Shown one piece after another: positions 24,737 to 36,599 of a stretch of DNA of 64,000 nucleotides. Both the position numbers and the translations under genes were made by a program. Source of the DNA: Psilocybe azurescens (lineage: Eukaryota > Basidiomycota > Agaricomycetes > Agaricales > Agrocybaceae); contig JAJIRX010001026.1 in the NCBI GenBank assembly GCA_023853785.1, forward strand, positions 1 to 64,000, given 5' to 3'. The notes below the pieces were generated by a model. It was given only the letters and a program-made list of their open reading frames with translations. It ran no database searches and was not told the DNA's origin. How positions within the stretch are numbered: position 1 is the first letter of the stretch; each line of letters opens with the position of its first letter.

Positions 24737-25462
24737 ATGAACAACATCATCTCCAAATCTCTCACAATGCTCATTTTGAGCTTCATCATTATAACTGGCG
24801 TCAGTGCTTCTGGTAATGCAACACTTGAGGTGTGTCAGGGCTATCCAGCCACAGACATATTACAATTACCCTGCATTTATTTTACTTACTGCCATACCCC
24901 CCCTGCATGCAGAGTCCTGCAGAAAACACGTGCGCCGACCCTTCCCTCGGTGTCACCTACGTGCAGGCATACACCACGTACCTCACTGCACACGCCCTCA
25001 ATACTCGAGCTGCCTTCGCAACCGTGGATACACAAGGATCTGCAGACGCACAGTGGGTATTTCAAGGCCCCGATTTACTCGCTTGGACCGATCCACAGGA
25101 GTTCACCGTCCCTCTATACCGATTCTACGCCTAAGCAACTAAAGACTACCTATACACCACTTCGACTGACAGCAATCCACCAAGTGTTCCTGGCTTTTCC
25201 TTTCAGACTATCGTTGCATACGTATACCGCACCCAGGTTTGCGGCAGCGTCCCATTGCTTGGGTTATGGGATAAGACAAACGGCGATCACTTCTATACAA
25301 CGAGTCAGCCTGAACACACTACGTTCTTGAACCGGGGTCCCTGGGTTGATACTGGTATTGCCGGATATGCGCTACCTGTACCCTCTGGTATGTTGACTGA
25401 CGATCTACTTTTTGAACATTAATAGGCTGACCATTCTTGTAGGTTGCACTTGTAGTGCTTAA
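24737..25462 (+). pseudogene. Small secreted DUF5648-like protein with one in-frame stop
   Basis: Three exons can be traced. Exon 1 (24737-24829) encodes a signal peptide (SLTMLILSFIIITGVSASG). Intron 1 is 24830-24912. Exon 2 (24913-25387) carries EFTVPLYRFY, DYLYTTST, IVAYVYRTQVCGSVPLLGLW and DHFYTTS, which are the repeated PLYR-FY...HFYTTS modules of DUF5648. Intron 2 is 25388-25442. Exon 3 adds a short Cys-containing end (GCTCSA) and the stop at 25460-25462. A single TAA at 25132-25134 interrupts exon 2; otherwise splicing and frame are clean. The start at 24737 is preferred over 24680 because it places the hydrophobic segment as a normal signal peptide. A CATATTTAA box lies about 60 bp upstream. 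It is either a recent nonsense allele or a base error. Confidence 0.7.
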
Positions 25463-26749
25463 GTATCCTTCTATTCTTCTGGTCATATTACTCGGTATTA
25501 TCTTGTACTAGATGTATCCCCGAAGTTACAATGTTACTAAATTTTGTCCGTATAATCGCCCAGTAAGAAGAGTCCACTCAAGTGGACAGCATATATGCAG
25601 GAATCTAGCAAAGTGACCGGTCGTCATCGTCGCATGCTTTGTCCTTCCTTGACATAACCTCGTCCGAAGTTAGTACGTTGCACCCAATCACAGATATTCA
25701 GCATTAACAATCGACACTGCCAGCTCCACCTGTGGAACTGGTTTTCGCACTTGTTTCTTGATTCCCCTTTGTTCTTTGATTTGGTCCCACTCGAACTTGG
25801 ACTTGGGAGTTTTTCAGAATATGAATGCCGGAGCGAAAGGCGAATCATGTCGACGAATGCAATCAAATAACCCGTACATATGTATTCTATGGTACCAATA
25901 ATCTCATTATTCTCATGGACCAGGTGTCATGACACTGTCGTAGGTAAAGTATTGCAAGCAGCCAGAGACGAGCTTGTCGGCGTCGCTGAATTTCTCTCTC
26001 AGCTCACTTTGACACTTGTTTTAGCCAATTTCTTGGACTGTGATCTAAATATCGTCCCTGACACGCTTTACTCCCAATCACTTTGGAATTGATTGACATC
26101 TTGGCGAGCTAACAAGTCTTTAAGAGCTTCTCCAATCTTCCTCACCTGGAATATGTACTTTTGTTTGTAACAGTGATTAATATATGGTCGTTTGTGTTGT
26201 TATCTCATCCTGAAGACACTGGGGACGGACTCCAAGTTCAGAAGCCATGCAACCTGTAGACTTTGGCTGGATATCTATAAGCCACTGTGAAGCGCCCAAT
26301 ATAGATAAGAGACGGATATGAATCACAATGCCTGGCCACATAAGGTCGCTGGTAATTGCCAACGAATGTAATGAGCGCAGTCTCACATCCCTTTTACTAT
26401 CGCCCCTTGTCTAGGCTCGAGAAGCTCTAACAATAATAAACAAAACTATATCTCATCCATCTCCTCCAACCCCTCCCCTTCCTCCAATCCTCTCCGTCCT
26501 CCTCAAAATCCACTAATTACTCCAGCGCAACACCCCCACAGCTTACATACCGCTTATCCGGGCCCCGACTGCCCATCTCCCACAGCTGGATCTCGTTGAT
26601 ATGATATGTGCCCTAGTTGATGCTGATAGGAGGTGGGACTTGCACGGAGGGTCGGTATCTAGGTGTAAGGAATTTTTTCTGCGTACTGTCTAATTTTCTG
26701 CCCATATGTCCAGGATCCCAGCCATCTCTTGCCTCCTGCCCCGCCCTAT
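25463..26749. other. Gene-free stretch
   Basis: No recognised gene. It includes a pyrimidine-rich run near 26455-26515. Small frames near 25624-26092 have no recognisable features. Confidence 0.35.
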
Positions 26750-28560
26750 GCCAATGCAGCTGCAGACGTCTCTCTCAGCGACGCCGAAGAGCTAATGCCT
26801 GCAGGCTGTAGTACATGCACATCCGCATCGCCGGTCCCCAACACCCTCATCGCATCCCGCGACTCCCAAATATCCGTATGACATAACGGGGTCCATCTGC
26901 TTGGCTTTCGATAGCTCGCATTTAGGATGGTAAAATGAAGGTTTGCAGGGTGCACGACTCGATGAATAAAGGAATTGTGAAATGAGGAAAAGTACGAGAT
27001 TTACCTTCAGAGGACGGGTGTCCTTGAGGTATGCCGCCTCTTTGAATGTTGTGCTGATGAACACTTTATTTTTATTTATTTATTGGAAGTTCGATGTTCG
27101 AGGTATTCGAGAATACACGTAGATCGAGAACCGAGAATCGAAAAGGGAACAAAAGCCAAAACGTCTAGTAAGTTCCTCGAACGAAATCTTCAAGACGCAG
27201 ATCATTAGAGAGGGGACGTAGAGCAAATTTCCATCAACTTTCGCCGTTCTCCGTATTCATTATTCTCCCATTCCTCCTCCGATATGGACTTCGCCCCCAC
27301 CCCTGCCCCCGTCTGCGCTTTCATATCCCGCAGGCCGATGTACAGCACTCCAGCGCCCACCCTCTCCCTTTTTCCTATCGTCTCCGCCTCCTTCTCCGCC
27401 TCCTGTCCCTGCTTGGATTCCACCCCGCCGCTTCCACCCTTCACATCCACCCGTCCACCACCCACACCCACACCCACTCATCAACTCAGACCGTCTACCC
27501 TCTGAAACACTGCACAAAAACACTGCCCCCGCCGGACAAGGGGTGATGTTGGATATTGGATACAGGCCCAGACATCCTTACACTCTTTAGCACATCCAAA
27601 ACCTCTAGCAGCACGAGCACACCTTTGTCGCCCCCTAGCATCGTGGAGATACGTGGTTTGCGCAAGGAGAGGCTGACTTAGTTTTGGTGGGTTCGTACTC
27701 TTCGGATTGGAATTCGGGGTCGGGTTCGAAAGCTGCGCAGCTGGGTTGGGAGAAAGCTTCGACGTGTGACCCTTGTTATGTCCACGTCCCACCACTGGAG
27801 TAGGGGTTGTGTTCGTGTCTGAAGGTGACCCGGCGTCCATTACGCTTCCGCCTTGGCTGCCTTGACCGCCATCGCCAATGGGGGTAATAAATATATCCAT
27901 GAGTTTATGTGTGTTGACGAGCGAAAATGGGAATGAGAGGGGAATGAGGGTTACAAAAGAATAGGGAAGGGTCAGCGTTGGGGAGAGGTGTATATATGGT
28001 GGATGTCAATAAGTAATAGTGAATATATGCGCAAATATATGCGTATCCATAGTGTGGGATGGGCGAAAATGGGAGTGAGATTGGAATGGGATGGGAATGT
28101 GGGTGAGGGTGAGGGTGAGGGTGACTTACGAAAGGGAGAGCAAGGACTGGGGCAGGGGGGTCACATACGCATACATAGTCCAACAGCAATCATATCGTGT
28201 TGTAGGGTACGACGAATAAGAATCCAATCATCAAAACAGGAGCGGCAGATGGGTGTCCAACACGAGCGAGCGATTCAAAATCAAGATGCATATATGCGTA
28301 GTAGCTGGATTATTGCTTACAGTGTGTTGAGCGCGTACATACGACCTCTGGCAGCCTCCAGCAGTGGCGGGGTGTCAGAGTCGAAGCTGGTTGTGACGTT
28401 CCAGGTACCGGGCTGCCTGTCCTCCCAATCGTGTTAAATCCAGCGGCACCAACTTTAGGGGCTATATCGCTGCCTCCCCCTCCCCTTCTCCTTCCACGAC
28501 CTCGACCCCAACCGCGGTTGCTTATCGCACCATATCCACCACGGAGAATTTCCCGACCTG
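26750..28560 (-). pseudogene. Unidentified intron-containing gene, copy 1 (inverted partner at 59331-60700)
   Basis: I do not recognise the protein. Evidence that this is a gene is its DNA similarity, in the same order, to 59331-60700 on the plus strand. Matching blocks read downwards from 28560: an Arg/Gly-rich stretch (GRGRGRRRGGGG); GAAGFN versus GAAGIN; a block ending DTPPLLEAARGRMYALNT near 28335; a conserved splice-like CCTTTCGTAAGTC (near 28125) followed by C/T-rich intron sequence; YIGLRDMK (27330) versus YIGPRDMK; an exon ending GERRKLMEIC (27215) versus EERRKVMQIY; LKDTRPLK (27010) versus LRTPVL; and ELSKAKQMDPVMSYGYLGV (26900) versus ETSKASHRQTDPVLLYRYS. Both copies are broken by frame changes. 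The low-complexity frames on the plus strand here are shadows. Confidence 0.45.
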
Positions 28561-30036
28561 ATCCATCGTGCGCCTCGCCGTCTCTCTCCCCTCTCCCTCT
28601 CGATATGTCTGTCGATGCCTATCCTCGAGCCCCCAAAGTTAGAGTTGGGTCTTCGGTCGGGGTGTGCCCTGCTGCAGCAGGAAAGGTGATAGGGGTGGGC
28701 AGGCTCGCACTCGCACTCGCACTCATCCTGCGCATAAGGAAGAAATAATTTATGAGTGTGTAGATGTACGTCAGCTCAGACGACAACGACGATGATGACG
28801 TTGGAAGAAGAACGTTTTGGAGGGAAAAGGAAGCAAGCAAGCAACAGGTTGAGGGGAATGGAATGACTGGAATGGCATCAGTTCTCAGATCCAATCTTCG
28901 TCTCACCTATCCATTATCTATGGGAGAGTGGAAATGAGATGAATGAGCGACTTAGCACGCCATAAATGTAGATCGCATAACGAACCAGAGGAAAGATGGA
29001 AAATCAGAGCGTTAACGCCATGATGTCTCAACGTATGACACTCCGCATTGCATCTCAGCTCCAGCAAAATTCTGCTGGGGAAGAGACAGGTGCGGAGAAG
29101 TGAGGGACGAATGAGCCTCCAGAATGTATCGATGCCCTCATCTCATAAGCACAGCATAATACGCACGCATGCTACTTCCACTGCTAGCAACGAAAGCAAA
29201 CGACGCGAAAGAAGACATACGACGACGGTGCGCATCCACCTAACACCAAATTATCCCCTCTCTAACGTTGCTCGAATAAAGCGAAAGCGCATGTGCTTGC
29301 ACGGTGCGAAAAGAAACGTTGCGGTAGGTCGAGAGCTACTACTCGAGGCAGAACAGCTCTGTCGGCGCCGTGAAGATATCAATAGATTGCATGTCGTAGA
29401 AACGATTCAACGTGGGAGCGACTGAACCTTCTGCTGGCAGTGATGCAGATCATCAATCACGTGAATTGTTCACTCGCGCTCAGGTGATGTGATTAATCAA
29501 ACAAGGGGCAGATTGTCGACCACCGTGCTGATACATAACAACCGTGCTGTCGGCTTCAAGGAACGAGATCCACTCACACGCTAGCTGTCGAAACTTGCAA
29601 GCGCTATATTGTATAATATTCTTACGGCCGATTGTCTTGATTCCGAATCCCAAAAGATACAGCTCTGCAATGCGCTGTCTGCGCTCGGCGGACGAGAGGG
29701 TGCTGTTGAAAGACGGAAGATGTGGTCGGAGTCTTCAGCGGAACTTGTGTCTTCATGCTCCTCAACGAGGGGGGAAGCGGCCGAGGGATATCAACCTCTG
29801 ATCTGAAGCGCAGGCGACGCGGGTTCCAGAGTCACAACAATACTTCAAATCCCAGGCCAAAGCTGCAGTCCAAGCCAACCGTCGAAGGTGCAGTCATGAC
29901 GTCATCGTCATCATCATCATCATCTTCCATAATAACAACAGACACACGAGGACCAGACATCGGTGTCGGGCCTCGGCCTCATTAACGTGCTCGCAGCCGC
30001 AGAGGACGTCGCAGAGGCAGTGGCATACGCCATCTT
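28561..30036. other. Stretch without a recognised gene
   Basis: No recognisable gene. The part 29875-29945, with a GTCGAAGGTGCAGTC start and a run of TCATCATC, resembles 32870-32935 upstream of the second SEC61 copy. That shows the duplication unit begins upstream of the coding remnants. Confidence 0.45.
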
Positions 30037-30437
30037 TGTTCCGTGGTGCTCAGAAAAGTGAGTGTCGTGTCGTCTTATGTCGTATACATCCCAACCTTTC
30101 CGCACCCTTCACTTCCTTTTCATCAATGTCGTCATCTGTATATGCACACGCGCGAAGGACACATACTAAATAAAATTTGTCAGTGTTCGCTCTCATCATC
30201 GCCCTCGGCCAAGCCACCTGTTTACGTGCTCGCAGAGCTGTAAAGCCAGCCGTCCAACCTCAGGGCCGGTATCTGCCTCTTTCTCCTCATCCAGCTCATC
30301 GACACCATGCTCATCGTCATCATCGGGGACGAGCTCTTGCAGAAGGGGTACGGCCTCGCATCGGGCATCATCTTGTTCATCGTGACCAACATCTGCGAGT
30401 TGATTGTGTGGAAGGCGTTCTCGCCTACCAATTCAAG
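30037..30437 (+). pseudogene. sec61: SEC61 alpha subunit pseudogene, copy 1 (central fragment)
   Basis: SEC61 alpha forms the protein-conducting channel of the endoplasmic reticulum. A short exon end (GGTGCTCAGAAAA) precedes an intron (30058-30183) that matches the equivalent intron of copy 2 nearly base for base. The next exon encodes FALIIALGQA, then, after a one-base insertion and an in-frame [43 protein letters not shown] and [15 protein letters not shown]. These are the well-conserved transmembrane 4-6 region of SEC61 alpha. Sequence for the first and last thirds is absent. Retained introns indicate DNA-level duplication, not retroposition. Confidence 0.85.
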
Positions 30438-30620
30438 TCAAGTTGGTGGAAGGGGAGGTATTGGGATAAGGCTAGCATTAGATTCACTGGGTGGGGAAGG
30501 TGCAGAGTGATGAGGATTAAGGGCTGGGTTCTCAGCTGTGAGATGACTTGTGAATGTCCCGCGAAGATGACGTACGTTCCTTGTGTTATTCCCGACGTGT
30601 CTTGTTCATACCACTCCTTG

Positions 30621-30818
30621 CATTCAGCGATGCATGACGCAGAGGTCCCGTCACGACGTTTCGACGTCCGCCGAACTCACATCCTTTTACCTCGCCGTCC
30701 CATCGACTCATACCCACCGACGTGACTCTTGCCGACAACATCTCTTCCATTCAGCGTACAGCGACTCGTGAAACAGAGGGCCTGTCGTGATGTTTCGACA
30801 TCCACCGAACTCACATCC
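30621..30818 (+). repeat. Imperfect tandem duplication, two copies of about 65-70 bp
   Basis: CATTCAGCG begins both copies (30621-30684 and 30748-30818). They share CAGAGG, CGTYRYGAYGTTTCGACRTCC and CCGAACTCACATCC. No coding role is seen. Confidence 0.55.
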
Positions 30819-30826
30819 CGCCTCCT

Positions 30827-33112
30827 TAACGCGTCCTTGCCACCTTCCATGCGCCATGTATGTCAGGCCAAGCTCTACGCCCTGCTCTAGGCGCAATTCA
30901 AACCTCGACACAATATATCTCCTTCATGCAAGCCACAAACTCATTCAGACTGCTGTTAGGGTTCATCCATTGCCATCAAACTACCTCGCAAGTGTTGACG
31001 CAATATATTGTCTTCCGCAAATCGTGGAACGTCCAACCCGACCTATCGTTCGAGTCCGGCCAAAGTGATTATCCGCACCATTCTATGGTTTATGGCTCCC
31101 TTGTTGACGAAAATTGAGTCGGGACTGCCTCGCGTTCATGAAAGATGATTCTCTCAAATCTTCGGGTAAGTCTCAGAGCTAATTTCGTTCACTGGATCAC
31201 GCTGACACCAATGATTAGATGTCAATGTACTCTATGGTTAGGGTTACGACGACCAAGGTATGTGTTTATATCACCAATCATTCTTGCAGTAAACTGACTT
31301 GTAAATTCTCGCAGAGCATGTTGTATGGTAGCCGGCAACTTTTTTAGCACACGGTGGATGGATGTTGTGGAGGATTAACACTGTCAGGGAGGCTTTGGCT
31401 GAGGCTGAGGCTTTGATTGGTGATAGTTAGTTACGGATTTCGATGCGGCTCTAGATCGACCGGTTACTGTGCGGAGGAGAGGAATAGAGCGAAAATCCTT
31501 CAACATACATGTAAGACTACACACATGATGGGCCATACATTGCACGCACCACGGACCTCGATTCAGATACTCCTCTTTGAGTCTTCTCAACCTTACCTCA
31601 AAGTTCATATCGCATGCATTGAGTTTTTCGTGCGTCCCTCCAACAAATTCTAATCCACGGGCCATCGGTCCTGAAAGAGAACATTGTTACCTCACAGAGA
31701 ATACGCACGGCAAGATAATGGGAGGCCAGTAGAGGTATTAGTACGTGCGTGAGTGTGAGTGGAATAATTATGACGATATTCTGATCGTGGGTGGGGTAAG
31801 CGATATGTCCAGCGTACAGAGATCCACCGTGAAATTTGAGCCAAAAATAGGGAACAGAGGAGATGTACAGTGATGGTGATATTGTGAGGTCGGGGGTAAT
31901 GGCAGGTACCGCGTCAAGCGCGTGAGGACGTTAGGTTGCCGTCGGTAGTCGGTGTTGGCATTGTCGAGACATTAAGACATCAGTGATGTGGCAGTCATGA
32001 TCATTCCGATTATTTAATTAGGCGAGGTCAAATTCTTGTTGTTGTTTTTGTGTCAATTGAAGAGTATGTACGAGAGTTTGACGAGATTACGTACAAGGAT
32101 GACTACAGAGAGGTTACAAGCCATCAACAAAGAGAAGGAATAAAATTTTTAGCAAAGCAACACCCCACACATGCATAGAATCGAGTCCAGCTCCATCGAT
32201 ATTCACTCAGAAGAGTTGGGGATGAGGGAAAGAGCTGCCGTTGCGTCTACACAGTCCCTGAGAAGCAGAATGAAAAGAAACTCGAAGGGAACGCCTTGAG
32301 TAACTGAGGTTCGATGCAGGCGAGGGCCTGGTAAGTCAAATACACGCCATACTTATACGCCAATCAACTCATACGTCAACAAATGCAGACGGGCGAATAT
32401 GTGAGGCAAAGGAGACGATATTTGAACCTGGTTTTGAATTCAGTCCAACTTGAATGGTAGGTTACAGCGCATACCGTTTTAATGCGTGTGTTATTTGATG
32501 GGTGGTAGTATAAAAGAAGGTAGAGCATAAATACGGATATAAAATGTGGGCAGTGCGAGCGACGTTGGAATGGTTCTGTGTGGACAAGCGAGAGTGGTAG
32601 AGGATGCGAGGATAGGATGGGCTCAAACGAGAAAGAGCGCGCGCTGTGTTTGCTCGTATTAACGTGGCGCTCACTGTCTTATCTTATCTTTATGACCTTC
32701 CACGACTGCTATCAGATCGATGTCAATTTATGATGTCACGTGTCAACGGTCAACCTCCCTTTCACCCAACCCCGACCATCTCCGTCACCAGCCTATGCTT
32801 CATCATCCTCAGCCCACGCACACGGCCTCAGCCACACCCTGGCTCCATGGCCAATGTTGCAGTTGAAGTCAACGTCGAAAGTGCAGTCGTGGTGTCACCA
32901 TCAACATCATCATCTTCCACAACAACGACAGGCGCTATACAAGCACTATGAGGTCCGAGGACGCGATGCGCTGAGGACGCGATGCGCTGGCGGCGCGGCG
33001 GGTGCGAGTAGGGGCGGCATTTGACGAAGATAAAGATGAGGAGGTGGGTCGGGAGGAGATGAAGAAGAGGGCTTAACCGCGACAGGCGTAGGGATGCGCG
33101 AGAGCTCTGGCT
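30827..33112. other. Gene-free stretch between the two SEC61 copies
   Basis: About 2.3 kb with no recognisable gene. The block 32870-32935 is homologous to 29875-29945 upstream of copy 1. The rest shows scattered small frames without family resemblance. Confidence 0.4.
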
Positions 33113-34834
33113 TGAGCGTTCGGATCTTCAACCTCGTCCGGCCTTTCTTACCCTTACTACCAGAAGTATCCTCACCCGATCGCGAAGTACGTTTCCTTTT
33201 GTTAAACCCCACACAACACGGACTGACTCACGTATCACAAAGTCCCGTCCAAACAATAAGTACTATGGGTGGCGGAAACAGTAACACACCTTATCTTCCT
33301 GTTGTGCTCGCAAGTGCCCCTGTACGTTATTATGTCCTCCGACTCCTCCGATCCGCTCTACTAGATGCGCGTCGTCCTGGCCTCTAACCGTAGAACGCTC
33401 ATGGAACTCGGTATCACACCTATTTTCACTTCTGAAACGGTCATGCAGCTTGTGGCGGGTGCGAACATTATGCATGCGGATTTCAGTCTCAAGGAGGATC
33501 GTGCCTTGTTCAGTGGTGCTCAGAAAGTGAGTGTGGTATCGTCTTGTGTCGTGTACATCCCAACCTTCCTCCATCCGCACCCTTGTCTTCCTTTCCTCCA
33601 ATCTCTTCATCTATACGTGCACACGCGCGAAGGACACATACTGACTAAAAATTCGCAGTCTTCGCTCTCATCATCGCCCTCGGCCAAGCCGCAGTCTAAG
33701 TGCTCACACGGCCCTACGGCCAGCCATCCGATCTCGGCGCTGGGGTCTACTTTTGCTCATCATCTAGCTCATTGTCGCCGCGCTGATCGTGATCCTCCTG
33801 GACGAACTCCTGCGGAAGGGGTACGGTCTCGGATCGGGCATCAACTTGTTCATCGCGACGAACATCCGCGAGTAGATCGTCTGCCAGGCTTTCTCACCTC
33901 CCAATGTGGACATCGGCAGAGCGCGTTGACGGGAAATGTGTTCATTTTGTCGCAGATGCTGGCAACTCGGTTCTCGTGGCACTTGTTGGTTAAAATTTTG
34001 GGTGTTTGGGGGTCAGTTTTTTGTTTTTTGTTTTTTTGTTGGGATGTTCGCTGACACATTTCCATCGTTTTCTTACTACTTGTTCCCTTGCATACCCTCG
34101 GATCTGCCGGCCCTCGAAGACTCCCCGTAACTGCACGCGACAGGCGGGATCGCATAGTACATGTCGCCACCGCACACGCTCAAAGAAGCCGTGCTTGACC
34201 CGATCCACACAGCGATTTACATTGCCTTCATGCTCAGTGCATGTCCGCTGTTCAATAAGACTTGGATTGAGATTTCCGAGAGTGGACCGAAGGATGTGGC
34301 GAAGCAGCTGAAAGATTAGTAGATGGTGGGTTTTTTATCTTCTTGCTCATTTACCCTGGGTTTCTGTTCCCTAACTCGACGTCACGCCACGCTATCTCAC
34401 CCACTTATCCATCCCTCCATTCCTTTTGTTTTCTTCTCCACATCTTTCCTCTATTTGTGTTTAGCCTCTATTTAACCTGTATGCTAACACCCTCCCCTCA
34501 CCAACCATCGACTAGGTCACGGCCGGCCACCGCGAAGGCTCGATGTACAAGGAGCTCAAGCGGGTCATTCCGACCGCGGCTGCATTCGGCGGTGCTATCC
34601 TTGGCCTGCTCTCTATCGCGGCGGACCATTCTGGTGCGATTGGGAGCGGCACAGGGATCTTGATGGCTGTTACTATTATTCATAGCTGTGAGCTTCCCCC
34701 CCTTCTTTTAGAGAGAGGAATATGATCGCTGATTTGTTTGGGATGTCTTTTGTTTTTGTTTTTTGTTTTTCTGAATAGACTGGGAGATCGGCATGCGCGA
34801 ACTGAGATGGCTTGCATTTGGAGATTTGCTATAA
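33113..34834 (+). pseudogene. sec61: SEC61 alpha subunit pseudogene, copy 2 (near full length, with introns)
   Basis: Recognisable from near the N-terminus (FNLVRPFLPLLPEVSSPDRE) to the C-terminus (GDLL*). Exons in order: 33113-33186; about 33243-33526 (SQVPLYVIMSSDSSDPLY, MRVVLASNRRTLMELGITPI); 33659-34011 ([18 protein letters not shown], then TGNVFILSQMLATRFS); about 34100-34316 (TLKEAVLDPIHTAIYIAFML, GPKDVAKQLKD); 34516-34687 ([19 protein letters not shown]); and 34779-34834. At least seven in-frame stops are visible, at 33257, 33362, 33697, 33765, 33873, 34128 and 34155. About 110 codons between GYGLGSG...SP and TGNVFILSQ are deleted. Intron positions and borders remain intact. It is a duplicated, non-processed pseudogene. 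Confidence 0.92.
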
Positions 34835-34839
34835 ATAAA
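34834..34839 (+). terminator. Poly-A signal at the SEC61 pseudogene stop
   Basis: AATAAA overlaps the last base of the stop codon TAA (34832-34834) of SEC61 copy 2. Confidence 0.4.
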
Positions 34840-35111
34840 ACACTCGACATCGGCATCGACATCGACATCAGACATCTCCTTCTGCACACTTAACTCTACA
34901 TACCCTGTCCACCGCCTTCGCTTTTGCCTTCCCGACGCCTTTATTTCGCATCTCTCTCCCCTTCCCTTCTTCCACGCTCGTCGGTATTACTAGCTTCCGA
35001 GCTCAGCTATAAATATATGGTCGCGTCATTATGTTTTTTTCCTTCTATTGTGAAATACATTTCAATATCTCATAGCAAAACCCAAGATACAATGATGGAT
35101 AAGGTAGAATT

Positions 35112-35700
35112 GTGATTAAGCCACAAGATCCTCCTTTCAGTGTACATTTTTGGACAGCCTTCAGTCTCGGGAAAGTGTCATTCTGGAGGTTAGGGAAACT
35201 TGCGCTCGTGCGGATGCACTCATTCTTAATCACCGCCCAGTCAGTGCATGCGAAGCAAACCAGAACGAGATCATTTAAGGTGGCGATTGAAACCACATTT
35301 TATGTTCTCCCTGGCCATCGCTTCGAAGAGACTACTGTTCAGAACATCCCATGGCAAGGATTCTGAATACAAATCACGCATATCTATTTTCCTGAGTTAC
35401 TGTCATATCTGAGTGGCTTGTTGCTCATTCAAATGATTCCATGACTGATATCGTTAGCCATCCTCGTATCTGCAAGCGTCTACTTTGTGAGTCACGGTCC
35501 AAATACATAGTGGAAGTATAATCTGTAGAAATGCGAAAAGCAGTCATCATTTTGAACTCTCATCAGGCAACTTTTACCGGAGACCAGACGGCATGGATGC
35601 TGCCAGTAGCTTCATCCCTCGCTAGCTTCATGTACGATGTCCAGGCAGTTCCGATTCTGTACGCAAGTAATTCATGTAAATATCTCCTCATTAGGACCTT
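35112..35700 (+). pseudogene. Membrane-protein gene remnant in the duplicated block, arm 1
   Basis: Similarity between the two duplication arms shows conserved short frames. One encodes a hydrophobic segment (YLSGLLLIQMIP, one in-frame TGA, LISLAILVSASVYFV, near 35405-35495) matching SGLLLIQVAPWLTMSAILV in the other arm. A second block near 35580-35680 encodes TAWMLPVASSLASFMYDVQ. I do not recognise the family. The stop and the lack of a continuous frame suggest decay. Confidence 0.35.
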
Positions 35701-36049
35701 TTGAGCCTTCGATGGTATGGACGTAGATAGTAGAACACGGCTGTTAGCTTACTTCTTGTTGCCGAACTGGGCTGAAACCAAGTTCTGCATTTCTCGAACA
35801 ATACTGCCAGGCATACTTCGGACGTCTAATCGGACCCTGAGCCTACCCGTCCTCATTTCCGCGAACAACGTCAATATTCATGTACAAAGCTAAGCTATGA
35901 AAAGTATGTGAGGAAGTACTAGTATATTTTGAGCATTCAGAATCAAGTTTTCATTACTGCATCATTCTAGCTGACTTACCCTTCGCTGAGAAATCGCGAA
36001 TAGGGCTCCGGAGCTAAGGCCAAAATATTCCTTTCATTTTTTCAGCAGC

Positions 36050-36056
36050 TATAAAG
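36050..36056 (+). promoter_or_regulatory. TATA box of the crystallin-like gene
   Basis: TATAAAG, 58-64 bp before the ATG at 36114. The same motif is kept at the same place in the inverted copy (57069-57075). Confidence 0.55.
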
Positions 36057-36113
36057 AGAAGTAATATCTTCAGACTACACTCCAATCCTCAGACGTTATC
36101 CTCAAACACAAAT

Positions 36114-36599
36114 ATGCGTTTCTCTGCCAAGATAGCCTCTCTTATGATGGCCCTTGCCACGTGCTGCGTCATGTCGGCACACGGATCGGTTGTTGTTGCT
36201 CGTGTAAGATAATCACGCTACCGCTTCAGTTTCGCGTGTTCATTTGACTATAGGAGGCTGTCGCTTCCCCTGTTGTTGTTATTTACCATGGAGACTTTTT
36301 CCGTGGTGATGTGTTGACCCCGACCCTATCAGAAGGCGTTAATTTCAACCTACCTGATAACTGGGTTGACGAGGTTAGGAGCGTCCGTATCGAAGATGGC
36401 TATAAATGTATATTTTTCACGTGAGTCCTACAATTTCCCGATTCCAATAGTATCCATATTATGATGGCTAAAAATTAACCCACTTAGCGAGCCCGACGCC
36501 AAGGGTGAATCTACTCTCCCGCTGGTTGGACAAGTTCCAACATTTCTCCCTCCTTTCTACAACAACATTGAGTCTTTGACTTGTAATAAGGCTTTCTAA
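36114..36599 (+). CDS. Small secreted beta/gamma-crystallin-like protein (intact, 3 exons)
   Basis: The best intact gene in the window. Exons are 36114-36203, 36254-36420 and 36488-36599; introns are 50 and 67 bp with GTAAG/GTGAG donors and TAG acceptors. The joined frame is 369 nt, encoding 122 residues. Residues 1-22 form a signal peptide (SLMMALATCCVMSAHG). The mature part begins VVVIYHGDFFRGD and has two Greek-key-like halves: GVNFNLPDNWVDEVRSVRI, then CIFFTEPDAKG...FYNNIESLTC. The two Cys in KCIF and LTC could pair. The pattern (aromatic start, Gly-Asp, then a Trp-x-x-x-V-x-S-V/I ending) resembles beta/gamma-crystallin domains; function is inferred only as an extracellular or cell-wall-associated small protein. 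TATA at 36050. A paralogue on the opposite strand lies at 56531-57011. Confidence 0.75.

Noticed and set aside
27284..28748. Pro-rich plus-strand frames at 27.3-28.7 kb
   Set aside because: They lie opposite the duplicated unidentified gene, whose conserved blocks are on the minus strand, and are low complexity.
29897..29904. TGACGTCA palindrome upstream of SEC61 copy 1 as a stress-response element
   Set aside because: It sits in a TCATCATC-type run, is not conserved in copy 2, and the downstream gene is dead.
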